Shown: piece after piece, positions 1 through 11,369 of the stretch
Position numbering within the stretch: the first letter of the stretch is position 1
Layout: every line of letters starts with the position of its first letter
The notes under the pieces: generated by a model
The model's database searches: none
Seen by the model: the letters and a program-made list of their open reading frames with translations, nothing else
What the model was told of the DNA's origin: nothing
Position numbers and translations under genes: made by a program
DNA from: Dastarcus helophoroides
Taxonomy: Eukaryota; Arthropoda; Insecta; Coleoptera; Bothrideridae
Length of the DNA: 64,000 nt
Reading direction: 5' to 3'
Assembly: GCA_028583605.1 (NCBI GenBank)
Contig: CM053325.1
Coordinates: 46,074,987-46,138,986, forward strand

Positions 1-981
1 AATATATTTCCTTCATTAATGTCTTGGTCTAGTAACTAACGCGTGTAATAATTATCCGTATGTCTAATTATTGGAAATTACGAGATAAATTAAATATAGA
101 CGGGACATGTGGAATTGCAGTTTGACACTAGGAAGTACATATTTCCAGTTCGATATCCCATTTAAAATAATTACTAATTACTAATAGCAAATAAAAATCT
201 TGTCTTCTTTATGAAGAACTGGTTGAATTTTGTTTCCAGTTAAACTAAAGGAGAAATACATAGTGGTAAATAATATAGTTTGGCCCAATTGATTTATGGC
301 TCTGTTTAAGGTAGTTCATGGGCAGTAAAATCGGAGTAAAAATTTTTTGAAAAGTTTTATCCTCGCTACATATAGCGCGACCGCCCCTAAACATTTGGCG
401 CGACTATACGGACGAATTTTTAATGCACATCTGTTCCAACCGCCTTTAATTAGATTTTCTGAGCCGACAATACTGCACAGTAAATCGAGGTAAATAATTT
501 TTGACAAAAACTTTAAAAATCATGAAACATACTTAATAAAAGTTGGTCATTACAGAAAAAATTTAGAAAAAACTTATCACCAAAAAATTATGATATCAGG
601 GGTTCAAATTGTAACTATTTTGAAAAAAAATGGAGATGATTTAATCTACAAGTAATATAAAATTGGTAAGACAATTATCCTTTGTGCAATTTTGTGGTTT
701 TTAGGGGTTTAAAATGATATGAGTCAAATTGAATCATTAAATCGTAAAGTGGAGATTTTTCTCACGGCATTATTATGTTTTAACCATTATGATAAAAAAA
801 TCGCAGCTAGGTGCAATCAAAATTTGTAGAAAATTGAAGTTTATACTTTATTCAATATAAATCAAAATAGGACAAGGCTAAAACTTGCTACAGTAAATAC
901 GAAACAAAATAAAAACATTAATTTTGCTCATTTTCCGCACGGATGTTTGATACCTTTTAACTGATGATAGACTTTAACTTA
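1..981. other. AT-rich intergenic sequence, no gene seen
   Basis: No coding signal, RNA gene or clear repeat structure is visible. Open frames here are short, and their composition follows the AT-rich background. Confidence 0.6.
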
Positions 982-1738
982 CAAGAATAAATCAAATATA
1001 AACCAGAATTTATATCATGTCGCCATGAGAGCGTGGGAAGTGTGCGGAAGTTTTGCCATTGAAGGTATAAAGCCCGCCGAAATTCTTCGTAAACTAGAAG
1101 CACATATTGGGGATGCTTGTTTGAAGAAAACTCAGGTGTATGAAAGGCACAAAAAATTTGTTTAAGGACTAACTCAAGTTCAAAATGAACTCCATACTCG
1201 TCCTTATCAGACCAGTGTGACTGGGGACAATATTAAGGCTGTTGTGCATGTCGATTTTCTGCATGATCGTGGTACGGTTAAGGCTGCCTACTACTGCCAG
1301 CTATTGGATGAAGCAAAACGTGCATATCGGCGGAAGAGGCGCGAATTTTCAATCAGAAATGTGATTTTGCTTCACGACAATGCCCGCCTCCACTCAGCCA
1401 ATCAGACACATCAAGAATTAGAGGAAATGCATTCGTCAATATTAGAACACCCTCTTTAAAGTCCCGACTTATCACCATATGATTTGGCCACTGAAAGAAG
1501 CTCTAGCAGGTGAGCGATTCTATGATGATGCTTCTGTTGAGACATTTGTTCGCAATTGGCTGCAAACACGCCTCCCTTCCTTTTATAATAATGGCATTAA
1601 AAAACTCCCAATCGGTTGAGAAAAATCCATAACAAAATCAGGAGATTATGTAGAAAAATAGTTAATCATTTTCATATATCTGTCTTGTACGAATAAAATT
1701 TTAAAAACAAATTCGGGTTCATATTTGATTTGCCCTCG
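982..1738 (+). mobile_element. Internally deleted mariner transposon
   Basis: The two ends form imperfect terminal inverted repeats. The left end reads CAAGAATAAATCAAATAT and the right end, reverse complemented, reads CGAGGGCAAATCAAATAT. Both are flanked by TA (980-981 and 1739-1740), the target duplication expected of the Tc1/mariner superfamily. The copy is 757 bp, while full mariners are about 1.3 kb. It keeps both ends but has lost the middle of the transposase gene. It is a non-autonomous relic. Confidence 0.8.
1025..1722 (+). pseudogene. Mariner transposase (D34D), internally deleted
   Basis: The first 45 or so codons from the ATG at 1025 resemble the mariner N-terminal helix-turn-helix, ending near KKTQVYERHKKF before a stop at about 1162. 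The frame around 1217-1459 holds the second catalytic aspartate in LLHDNARLHSA. The third follows in SPDLSPYD after a stop, giving the 34-residue spacing of mariner. C-terminal similarity (LKEALAGERFYDD, FVRNWLQTRLPSFYNNGIKK) continues in another frame to about 1720. The segment carrying the first aspartate is missing between the linker and the core. In-frame stops, a small deletion after SPYD and the internal deletion make the protein non-functional. Confidence 0.85.
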
Positions 1739-1740
1739 TA

Positions 1741-2390
1741 TAATCAGTTGTTATTTTAACAATAAGCTTCAATCTTGCTAACTAACCATTTATTGAGTTA
1801 TTTTTCCTAAGTCAGAAAAATTAAATCCTTCTTAGTTTTGGCGAAAAATTGCTCAAATTGACTCACTGTGTACTGTAATGCTTATGCGACAGAATGTTTG
1901 CATAAATCAGGTGCTTTGTGAATCTCCGCGTGATATTGGCGTATATTGGCATTACTTCAAAATGTTTTCCTAACCTGCAAAATGAACCATGGAAATTCCG
2001 TTAGATGTATAATTTCAGATTACGATTACGCAAAAACGGCACCGCTAGGGACTCTCTTATTTTACTACTTCATTCACGATATGCCTCTACATAAGACATT
2101 ACTATTTTAACAAAATATACAGAAAAATTTAGCCGTAAAAAATTAAAATCTCTTCGAAAATGTATAGAACATGTTAAAAATTATGAGTTTGATATTGAAT
2201 ATCTCGGTTTCGGTATCGACACGGCTCTTTTAATTTTACATATTCTTATGTGACACTTTTAGCATCATCTGACAGCAAAAAAGCAATTGACCGATAAACT
2301 ATCTAAACGTATCTTTTGAACGGTTATAGTTGTTAGTCTAATGAAATTTAGACAGTAAAAACGTATGGATGCATGTGACAAATATAACTA
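1741..2390. other. Intergenic sequence, no gene seen
   Basis: AT-rich DNA between two transposon relics. I see no coding segment or repeat I can define. Confidence 0.5.
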
Positions 2391-2758
2391 CTCTGCTGAG
2401 ATAATAAGCCTTATATATGTACATATAGGAATATATACAAGTTTATTACGATGCAATTGAAATCCAATTTCATTAGATTCTAATGAAAACTAGACTGCAA
2501 TTGCAAAGTTCACGTAGATGAGGCAAAGTTTGTATCACGGGTTCCATCGCAACTTCCATTGATACAAACGTCCTCGGCGTGACTTTACTTTCATCTAGTT
2601 CGACAAATGACCAATGAAATGTTCTGTAATTAAATAGTTAAATGTGAACTTTGCAATTGCAATCTAGTTTTCATTAGATTCTAATGAAGTTGGATTTCAA
2701 TTGCATCATAATAATTTTGTATATATTCGTACATACAAGGCTTATTATCTCAGCAGAG
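2391..2758. mobile_element. MITE with ~120-bp inverted repeats
   Basis: The left end CTCTGCTGAGATAATAAGCC is matched inverted by GGCTTATTATCTCAGCAGAG at the right end. The similarity continues inward for roughly 120 bp, to the CAATTGCAAAGTTCAC motif near 2500 and its complement near 2645. The centre contains another short hairpin (GTTTGTATCA, later TGATACAAAC). There is no coding capacity. The superfamily is not assigned because no clear target duplication is visible. Confidence 0.75.
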
Positions 2759-2948
2759 AAGAATGCTTCAGTTAGTATGTAGCAAAAATATTTACGTAAT
2801 AAACAATTAAAAGTCAGTATAAGTCACCCGATGGGGACTTATACGACTGACTAGCGGCTTTAAGTTGGAAGTGTATACAACCAACCTACCATACTGATGG
2901 GGCCCAAATTAGTCTATGGTTGCGGTTGTACTTATTTTCAATTTTGAG

Positions 2949-3008
2949 CACGTTTAACTGTTTAATTACAGAACATTTAATTGGTCATTTGTCGAAATAT
3001 AACTAGAT
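2949..3008. repeat. Inverted copy of the MITE core
   Basis: About 60 bp starting CACGTTTAACTGTTTAATTA is the reverse complement, with a few differences, of 2592-2646 inside the neighbouring MITE. It lies about 190 bp outside that element's right end. This could be a fragment of a second copy or the result of a local inversion. Confidence 0.6.
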
Positions 3009-3412
3009 GTCATCATATACAAGTGACACCTCGCTTAGAAAGAATTTGAAAATCCTATCCAGTCATACTAATTTTGTTTGAGGTTAAAGCAGTTTTAATG
3101 GTACGAGTAGTAAAACTTATTGACAAAAGCAAAGTAACTGGCGGAAAATCATTAAGTTGGCAAATTATGCTTAAAATATTACAGCATTATCTGCTTCTTA
3201 CCATTTATTTTTTAGACTGAAAGAGTTGAAAAAATGTTGTTTCCCGAATTTTATAAATGTTTTTAAAATTGTCTACAAAAAATATAAATTTAACAATCTA
3301 TTATTAATAAGTTGTCGAATTGTCAGTAAAATGTCAAATTTTTATGGGCATAATTTTAACCTAACGATTAAGAGAAAAGTTGATTGGATTAAAAAAATAT
3401 CCTTTAAGCATA

Positions 3413-3748
3413 CAGTGTGTCTCACTTAAGAATAAGTATTCCATATGGTAAACATTTTCAAAAAAACTTAAAAAACTCGGTAGCGCAGCTTCCGTGACCT
3501 AAGATAGGTATACAAAATTAGTCTAAAATTTGACGACGAGTATAAGAGTAGAATAATATACATATACAGTATTCCACTTAAAAAAGTAGAGTTGGTTAGC
3601 TGTTAGGCTAAACAGAAGACCCTGTATATAGTCAACAATTTTACAGGAATGCCCGATAAAAATAGAAGCAACTTTTGTAAAACAATATTTTTTTATAAAT
3701 GACTAATGCGGAAGCTATGGGAGGTTTATTCTTAAATGGAACACACTG
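3413..3748. mobile_element. Small MITE, CAGTGTGT ends
   Basis: The left end CAGTGTGTCTCACTTAAGAA is matched inverted by the right end, which reverse complemented begins CAGTGTGTTCCATTTAAGAA. The GCAGCTTCCGTG motif near 3486 has an inverted counterpart near 3710. The element is 336 bp with no coding potential. No convincing target duplication was found. Confidence 0.55.
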
Positions 3749-5818
3749 CACAATTAAAAAGCAAATGTTGGTAACATCTTAGTTGCAGTTATGCAAAACA
3801 TTCAATGCCTATTTATAATATCCGTTTTTAAGTATCGCCCACATAATCTGATATTTCGAGGAGAAAGTAATAAATGAGCAAATATGTCAAACATTTTTTG
3901 GACAAAATTAAAGAAAAAAGTAACATAACTATTGTTATCCGATTATGGGTAATTTACATTCATCTGTATCTACATATATTATATACATAATTCAAATAAT
4001 AGGAAAGTTGAGTTTATTTTTTAATATAATATAAGCTGTAAATTATCGTCGGATAACATTGATGTGACACTATTATTGTATGCTCTTTTGCATACATAAT
4101 CATATTCAAAACCATTAGACAATTTGTATTCTAATGTTATTTTAAATGTTTGGTATTTCATTAACGTAACAATTTTACAATAGACATTTATTAATTTAAT
4201 ACTGTTATGTTTATAACCTTAAATTGCAAAATCTGTGTCAATTAGAAAACAGCATCTCATAAAATAACCATTGCAGCTCTTATAATGAGAATGTCAATAA
4301 TGAAGAATTACTAAAGAAAATATTGAGACCAGTTGACTTTTTGTGTTATCACAGTTATAAAGGTAATATAAAAAGACCCTTATGTTATTGTATTATGTTA
4401 TGTTATGTTATTTTTATCTTAGATATATGGACAGAACAATATGCGTTGAAGTGATTAGTGAGGTAACTGTCCACCAAAGCGGTATAAAATATGGCCATTA
4501 GATTTTTTATAAAGGAAAAGGTCCGAACGTGTGTATTGCGTTGAATATGGGTCTCCATCAAATCATGCTAGTTTACTAAGTGACATCTTTGAGCAAATAC
4601 CTAAAATATGTTTAACTAAAGGTTAAAAATATTCGATACCACATTGAGTTTTCGTTTTGCATTGTTAATAGTTTATAGTAAAATTACTATTTTTGAAAAT
4701 GTAGGGATTTTGTTAAGGTAAGTTATAAGTAAGATATTTTGTGGGATTAAAGCTGAATATGATTGTCACTATTGACAAAATGGGTAATGTTTGTATAAAG
4801 ATTCCTTGTTTATTTTATGGAAATGCCCATACCAAACCTATAAAAATAAATTCGAGTATTTGTTTCTTAATAATAATGTTATGTTGCTATGTTGAAATAT
4901 CATAATATAAATGGATCCATATTAACACGGAGATTTAAATGTTGCTCTTATTTTGAATAAGCAATATCAGGTAGTGCGCTAAAAAGTGTCACTAAAAAAT
5001 ATTAGAGAAAATAGATCTTCTTAAAGCACCGAAATTTAGAAAGGTTGAAAAATTTGTTTGGCCATTTAATATTTTGCCGCAACATTTCATAATAAAAGAA
5101 AAATATTTTTTTAATCCAATAAATACTGTGAAAGTTTATTTGAATTGCATACCATTATTCTGTTCGCTTTTATGGGAACCCATATTTCAAACACTCTGAC
5201 CCAAATTAAAAAAATAGCAACAGTTTAGAGTTAACTTAATAATATTATTTTTTTTTTACTTTGGAAAAATTTAAATATGAAAAGATTATTTATAAGTCTA
5301 TAAACTAACGATAGGCCAATTTGTAAATTCCAACTACGTAAGCCGTTTACCTCTACCTCTTTGACAGGCGGTAGAAGTGTAGTAGATGGCTTTTAAATTC
5401 CTATACAGATATGGAGATTGGTGACTTATTAGGGCTAAGTGCTTTTTAATCAAGAAAATAATAGTATAATGTGGTTAATATCTGAACACAAAGGCAAAAC
5501 TAAATAAAAATAAAATAAAGATATAGGAATGGGAAACAATTTTATTGGGAAAAATGATGCGAAATTCTTTTTTATAAAGTATTGCAAGACAATAGGTACC
5601 TAGTTTTAAACTCTCTATGAGAATTCTATAGATATTCCACCATCTCCTTGTACTTCTTGTTAATAAGAATTTTCAAGAACTTAGATATGCTTGAATATAC
5701 ATGTACATCGAAGCAAATTAAGTTGAAATTGAAATAATCTGTTAATGTTATTGATGTCTTCGGTATATTCAACATATGAAGAGCACATTTCTGAAATTTT
5801 AGGGTCCTCTGTGGCATA
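3749..5818. other. AT-rich intergenic stretch
   Basis: No gene or defined transposon is seen. A short run of TTATG repeats lies near 4380-4412. Otherwise the sequence is AT-rich with only random-looking open frames. Confidence 0.5.
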
Positions 5819-5822
5819 GTAC

Positions 5823-6120
5823 TGTTACGCGTTATCGGTTCGAATGATTAATACTTGGTGAATTGTAACCACTTTATATCAAAAGTGAACTCGGAACACT
5901 ACAATCATAATTCACTAACACTGTTTAATTAACTAACTTATTCATTGATTTCTAACTAACCGCCTTATATAAGCCCCCTTTCGGGTTCTAGAAAAATCCA
6001 GCAGATAAGGCTTATCGTTTGCCGAAATTTCTGCCGTTTGATTTATTATCGCGGTCGCTACCCCTTATCAAATATTCTAGAAACTTCCCAACTAAACTCT
6101 GTAACCACATTTTTGTTACA
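5823..6120 (-). repeat. Solo Gypsy LTR (298 bp)
   Basis: The sequence runs from TGTTACGCG to TTTGTTACA and matches both LTRs of the Gypsy element at 9760-15280. Shared motifs include TGGTGAATTGTAACC, ACTCGGAACACTACAA, GCAGATAAGGCTTATCG and TTATTATCGCGG. On the minus strand it starts TGTAAC and ends GTAACA, the usual TG..CA LTR ends. Flanks are GTAC (5819-5822) and GTAT (6121-6124), a near match to a 4-bp target duplication. It is a complete LTR and probably arose by LTR-LTR recombination. Confidence 0.85.
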
Positions 6121-6124
6121 GTAT

Positions 6125-6537
6125 TGTTGTGCGTTATCGGTTCGACGATTAATACTGCGTGAATTGTAAGCACTTTATTTCCAAACTAATCTCGGAACAC
6201 TACAATTGCAATTCACTTAACTAAACAACTAATTAACTCACTAAGACTGTTTAATTAACTAACTTATTCATTGACTGACTGAGGGAAATGACCGTTGGGA
6301 GACTTGCTGCAAAAAAAAACAAATCTCAGCTTTAAAGCCCCAACTAAATTTTTATAGTTAGCCAGTTCATGGTCAGATAGAGCTCTCGGAGTGGTCACAG
6401 AGCTTCTCCGCGCAGGGATACCACCAATGAGGTTGCCTTTTCGTCCTCCGTCCACCGATTGGCCTTAGCAGCAGCTTCGAACTGTTTTCTGTAGGCTGTA
6501 GGCTCCTTCCTAAATTCTTTAATTACATTTTGTTACG
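6125..6537 (-). mobile_element. Deleted Gypsy copy: LTR piece plus gag fragment
   Basis: Directly after GTAT a second LTR begins (TGTTGTGCGTTATCGG). It breaks off near 6285 and continues as about 230 bp of gag (6287-6515), homologous to 13955-14150 of the full element. It ends in the last bases of an LTR (AATTACATTTTGTTACG). GTAT sits on both sides (6121-6124, 6538-6541), consistent with one insertion whose internal region was mostly lost. The gag piece matches the full element's capsid-region residues (for example AKANWTEK-type residues) but carries no open gene. Confidence 0.75.
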
Positions 6538-6541
6538 GTAT

Positions 6542-7582
6542 ACATCAAATAATTCGGGAAAACTTTGTAGTCTCAGGAACTACAGGAAAAAATGATTAGG
6601 TTAAGATTGTACCAAATTAACAAATGCAGGCGGATATATTTTTTTTATTTTATCCTACAATTTCTATACTACAATTTCTTAAAGTAATACTTAAAATATA
6701 ATATATTAAAATATTTTTTCAATGTTGGGGTATACCATGCTAAGGGTTTCTAACAGATCGCCCAAAATATTAATAAGGTTTTCATCTAGTGCTAATTAAC
6801 ACAAGTTAGTATGAATCCTCCTCCGGAGGGATGACCCTTTCAATTTTCAACATATTTTTATCATATCCTCTGGAAAAATATTTGAATATTATTGGGCATA
6901 TAAATATTGATTATAGGAAATCTTCATTATAGTAATAAAAATATCTACTGCGTTAAAAATATGAAACAAACACTAAAAGAATTTATGCTCATCACGAAGA
7001 GGAAATTTACATTGTGCAATAAAAATGGTTCGTATCATAAAAATTTACGGAAATCGTGCAGACTAAGACTCTTCAACATAGCAATCACAACATTACAAAA
7101 CACCACGGAAGTGCATGCATTGACCCATAGAAGCACCATATCAAACGATCGTTGTTTTACATTTTTCCGTGTAACTTGCCTCTTCATGTGTTATAAATTC
7201 TTTGTTAAATCTAAACATTTGACTTCGGGCAACAATCTAACGTAATCCAATTAAAATTGACCAGCCGTGACGGTTAGAGCCACCTATTATTATAATTTCT
7301 TGCGTTTTGCATTTTTTCTGTTATGCTGTGTTATATAATATTTTCAGATCTACAAATCTACAAACACTTACTTAAGTACATGACGGGTCGTCAATGTGAC
7401 ATTATTCTGTATTAAACAGACAAAAAGTTATAAACAAAGAAAGAAACTTTTAAAAATAACTCTGTAAATCTTAGTGTCATTTTAAAGCTATTAATATGCA
7501 TATTTCAACAAAGTTATAGATAAGTTATAGTATAATGAATGTTTCATTAAAAATAATCTTTTATGAGGTGCAGATAACCTCC
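6542..7582. other. AT-rich intergenic stretch
   Basis: No gene or transposon recognised. The open frame at 6907-7245 has no recognisable domain or signal peptide and looks like chance. Confidence 0.45.
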
Positions 7583-7646
7583 GAAGAACACAGTATCTCA
7601 AGAACACGGTACTTGAAGAACACGAGTTTTGAAGAACACAGATACC
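7583..7646. repeat. Minisatellite, 16-bp unit x4
   Basis: Four tandem units begin at 7583, 7599, 7615 and 7631. Each starts with GAAGAACAC or one-base variants, with a spacer like AGTATCT. The period is exactly 16 bp, too short and too few to be a CRISPR array. Confidence 0.75.
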
Positions 7647-7904
7647 TTCCCCTGCAACACACAGTTTCAAACTACACGATTTTCCTATAATTCTTTTGAA
7701 GAAAAATAAAATACCTATTTTATTATTTCCCAATATCTTATTTGTTTCATAAAATAAAACTTATGATTTAAGGAAAAATTATTTAGAATTATAAGGAAAC
7801 TATAAATTTTATCGCAAAAATTGAATAATCAGGTCCATCAATTCTTAATTCCATTACATTTTAATCGATATACAAGGTGATTGTAAAAGTAGTACCATAA
7901 ATTC

Positions 7905-8230
7905 AGATTCGTATTTTAGAGCTAGAGTTACAGGGTGTGGAAAGTTAGTTCCTGATTATAGTTTTTAATTAATAGTTGCGAAACATGTACAGATAATTAA
8001 ATGAAATTTGGCACAATTTCATAACTTTTCGTGTTCTTTCCAAAAATCTAAGAATTAACAGTGGCAGGTATACCAGGGGAGCAGTGCTTAGAGTCTGCTT
8101 TATTTGTTTTGTATGCACTTTTGTCGCAGTTTCATAACAAAAGTATAAACTACAAACGTTTTTACATAAAAAAGTATTCTTAGTCAAATTCGATATTGTT
8201 AGCGGTTTTCCAGTAAAAAGCATTTTTATA
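7905..8230. repeat. Dispersed repeat, copy 1 of 2 in window
   Basis: About 320 bp are clearly similar to 61795-62110. Shared blocks include AAGTTAGTTCCTGATT, CTTTCCAAAAATCTAAGAA, TTGTCGCAGTTTC and GTATAAACTACAAACGT. No coding potential is visible in either copy. The family is unidentified. Confidence 0.75.
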
Positions 8231-8853
8231 TCTCTAATTTATTGGTAAAGTTTGCCCCATTCTTTAACAGACACTTTGTATAATTATTTAAATAAACATT
8301 ATTTATAATGTGCCCTTATTTGAATAAAAGTTATTTTTAAAATATCATCATTTAGTTCATCGGTAATTTTTTGTTTTCAATATTCTTCATCGTTAGGGAG
8401 AGCATATTTTCAAAGTTACCCACAAGAAAAAGACAAAATGTCAAATTTGGGGAAATTTCGAGGGACCTCGAGTTTGGGAGAGTTTCCTAGTGCATACTGG
8501 TGCTTGAATAGTACCTTCGATTAATTTTTGATAAATTGTTTATTCTTTCTCCATCTCATATGTAGCTAAATTGAATTTAATACTAAAATAACTACAAATC
8601 TGTCACTTGGGCAAAAAAAATTAGCGGCAAACGGTGCTTATACTTTCTAAGGTAAATTTTCCTGTAAATTTTGGCTCATTTATCGTAAGTAAGAGGATGT
8701 AATACTCATTGTTTTCTTCGCTACGTATAAAGCGAGATTATTCTTTTAATGATTAAAGTTTTTACGAAAAGATCGGTTGAACCATATTTAGGTTATATTT
8801 GATACTCCAAAGGATGCAACAATTGTTGCCTAAGTCGTACCAGAATTTTATCA
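8231..8853. other. Intergenic sequence, no gene seen
   Basis: AT-rich sequence without recognised features between a dispersed repeat and the palindrome before the pogo fragment. Confidence 0.45.
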
Positions 8854-8879
8854 CCTAAATCGTACTAGTACGATTTAGG
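8854..8879. repeat. Perfect 26-bp palindrome
   Basis: CCTAAATCGTA, central CTAG, TACGATTTAGG: 13 bp pair perfectly with no loop. A near copy of the half-site (CCTAAGTCGTACC) lies just upstream at 8829. It sits 27 bp before the pogo/Tigger frame and may be part of that element's terminal region. Confidence 0.8.
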
Positions 8880-8905
8880 ATACGCAATTTTAATATTTAC
8901 AGTTT

Positions 8906-9759
8906 TTGCAGAACGGAGAAACGTGTAATAAGGAATCTATAGAAGCTACTTTAACGGCTTCCAAAGAAAATAAGTATGGTTTTAATGAATGTTGCCTAAG
9001 ATTTGGTATCTCAAAGCTCACTTTTAAATGTCATCTAAACTCTGTTAGCCGCTCGTTAGATGTTTCTAGCAAAAACGGTGCTTTGCCAACATATGCTATT
9101 GAAGTTCAAACTGTACCTACACAGCTAGTTTCTTAGAATTAAAATCTCATTTTTTTCGACTTACATTTGAGACGTTTAGTGCAAAAGTGGCCTGACCAAC
9201 ATATTTAGACTTTTCCTGATTTTTTACTCAGAATATTGATTTGTGTAAGTGTAACCTCTAACGGTACAACAAACACTCATGTTCAATACTTATACTACTT
9301 AGCAGATGGAAGCAATATTTCATGTTTGTTTTAAGTATTACAAATTAGACTTTTCTTTATTAACTTTCAGTCTATATCCATGGATTCACTTATGCTACTT
9401 TTGCACAAAACACCTCAATTACTGATATCAGGCGTTTGGCGTACCAAATTACAGAAAAAAGGGAATTAGACATAAGTTTAACATTGAAACAAAACTGTCT
9501 GGCAAAAAGTGGTTCTATAAATTCTTGACTAGGCACCCTGAACTTTCCATGCGTCAGCCAAAATAAACTTCTATAGCAAGGGCAAAAGGTTTCAATATAA
9601 AAGCATTCATTCAATTTTTGTTTAAAAAATGGCATTGGTGGAACAAGAATATTTAACGGTCACGAAAATGGGAAAAGGAAAAGAGGTTAGTGGCGAGAGA
9701 GTCATTAATACTACAGTGGTGTGTTGCAATAGCGCATCAAGGAATTTTGTACCATCTAT
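8906..9759 (+). pseudogene. pogo/Tigger-type transposase, 5' part
   Basis: The first 76 codons contain a psq-like helix-turn-helix (FNECCLRFGISKLTFKCHL), typical of the N-terminus of pogo/Tigger transposases. After a gap with stops, 9394-9640 encodes a CENP-B-type HTH region (SITDIRRLAYQI, then RHPELSMRQP and ARAKGFN). The start of the DDE domain follows (RVINTTVVCCNSASRNFVPS) up to about 9759. There the Gypsy LTR begins and the frame is cut. Stops, frameshifts and loss of the catalytic core make it dead. This is a DNA-binding transposase related to human TIGD proteins by family knowledge. The intervening 9137-9393 could be an intron or an insertion. Confidence 0.8.
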
Positions 9760-10060
9760 GGTGATTAACTCTTGGTGAATTGTAACCACTTTAATTCTAA
9801 ACTGAACTCGGAACTCTACAATTCACTAACTAATCAACTAACTTATTCATTGAATTCTAACTCACTATCCTGAGGGAAAAGCGACCGCCTTATATAGATC
9901 CCGGTTCGGGTTCTAGAAGAATCCAGCAGATAAGGCTTATCGTTTGCTGACATTTCTGGAGCGCTTACCTGCCATTTAATTTATTATCGCGGCCGTTTCC
10001 CCTTATCAACGTTTCTAGAAAATTCCTAACTGAAATTTATAATTACTTTTTGTTGCACAG
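9760..10060 (-). repeat. 3' LTR of the Gypsy element, end-truncated
   Basis: It starts on the minus strand at 10060 with TGTGCAACA and matches the other LTRs through GCAGATAAGGCTTATCG and TGGTGAATTGTAACC. The match stops at TGATTAACTC (9761). The terminal ~25 bp ending in GTAACA are absent, and the sequence beyond encodes pogo transposase. Confidence 0.85.
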
Positions 10061-10071
10061 CCTCCCTTTTA
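10061..10071 (-). promoter_or_regulatory. Polypurine tract
   Basis: On the minus strand AAAAGGGAGGC lies immediately before the 3' LTR. This is the position and composition of the primer for plus-strand DNA synthesis in LTR retrotransposons. Confidence 0.75.
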
Positions 10072-10087
10072 AGACGGATCGTCCCGC

Positions 10088-11368
10088 TCAGTTCCAATCA
10101 GTCCCTTCGCCACTATATTTGCACAATCTATTGAGATGTACCACTTTCACCTTGGTCCTGGGGCTACGCTGGATACTGCATACCCAGTCGTTGATCCTCT
10201 TCAGCATTTTGTACGGTCCTTCCCAAGATGACGTAAACTTCGGCGAAACTCCTTTTCTTCGCTGAGGGTTATAGAGCCATACCAATTCGTCCTCACTGAA
10301 ACCTCCATGGTTGGAGTTTACGTCATATCTTGTTTTCATCCCTTCCGTCGCCAAATTGATCTTTGTCCGCAGCAGGCCATGTGTCTCCATTATCGCTTCT
10401 CTCAAGCCGTCTGCGAAACCTATTGACTCTCTGGAGGTCTCCTTTGGTGATCCAAACATCAAGTCACACAGAAGCCGCGGTTTCCTTCCAAAGATCACTT
10501 TTGCTGGAGTCTGACCCGCAGTTTCATAAGTTGCCGCGCGATAGGTTATTAAAAACAGTGGTAGTTATTGGTCTCAGTCTGACTGATGCTTGGAAACGAC
10601 CTACGAAAGATGTTCCTCCAAGGTCCTGTTAAATATTTCCACCATTCCATCAGACTCTGGTTTGAGTCTTCTTTATTCCAAAAAGACGGCACACTTCTTG
10701 GAAGACCACTGATTCGAAGTTCCTTTTTTGATCCGAGTGTAGTTCCAAGGGAACTACACAACAACCAGGTAGCTTCCTGGTTCATGATGGCGTCAGTTTC
10801 AGGCCATTTACTGAAATAGTCCATGGCCACCAGGATGTACTTGTTTCCATCGTCTGATGCTGAAAGTGGTTCGGCACATTGATTGCAATTCTGTTAAATG
10901 GAGCTCCCACATTTTACTGCTTTATTGCCCCTTTGGTTCTTGTACGAAAACCCTTAGATGCAGAGCAGGTGACACATTTCCGACACCACCGCTCGACGTC
11001 CTCTCGGTAGTTAACCCAATAGAACCGTTTCCAAATCTTTTTTAGGGTCTTGTTTATCCCTAGATGTGCACCAGAGGTTCCATTGCGTACCTCCCACAAA
11101 AACTATGAAATTTTTTCCTGAGACACCACCAACATTCAAATCTATCTCTAGCTTCTTTCCATTTCAATATGGGTCCAATATCAGCATCGCCCTTCTGTAG
11201 CTTCCGGAGATCCTCAAGAGTCCATCCATCTTCTGGCTGGACAGACGTGACCCTTACATCCAGCATGTCCTTAAAGTCCTCAACTCGTCTGCATTGTTTG
11301 CAATCCCCACAAAGTCTTCTGGACAAAGATTTATCGTTGTCATGCTGTCGTCCCGGTCGATGATGCAC
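10088..11368 (-). pseudogene. Gypsy integrase (frameshifted)
   Basis: From the 5' side: the integrase zinc-binding region (GAHLGINKTL, CRKCVTC) at 10914-11099, then the catalytic core. The core has DYFSKWPE with the first aspartate near 10820, and the second aspartate in LHSDQ near 10745 in another frame. The C-terminal region at 10088-10498 has WEGPYKMLKRI and VKVVHLNRL, a GPY/F-type module of Gypsy integrases. The integrase joins element cDNA to chromosomal DNA. The frame changes at least three times and the first zinc-ligand histidine is not evident, so it is inactive. It directly follows the RNase H region. Confidence 0.85.
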
Positions 11369-11369
11369 T

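Noticed and set aside
7583..7646. Short regular repeats as a CRISPR array
   Set aside because: The 16-bp tandem units have no unique spacers of proper length, and the surrounding genome is clearly eukaryotic.
9722..9760. TGTTGCAATAG as the outer end of the 3' LTR
   Set aside because: It encodes the conserved pogo/Tigger stretch in frame with the upstream fragment, and the LTR similarity begins only at about 9760.
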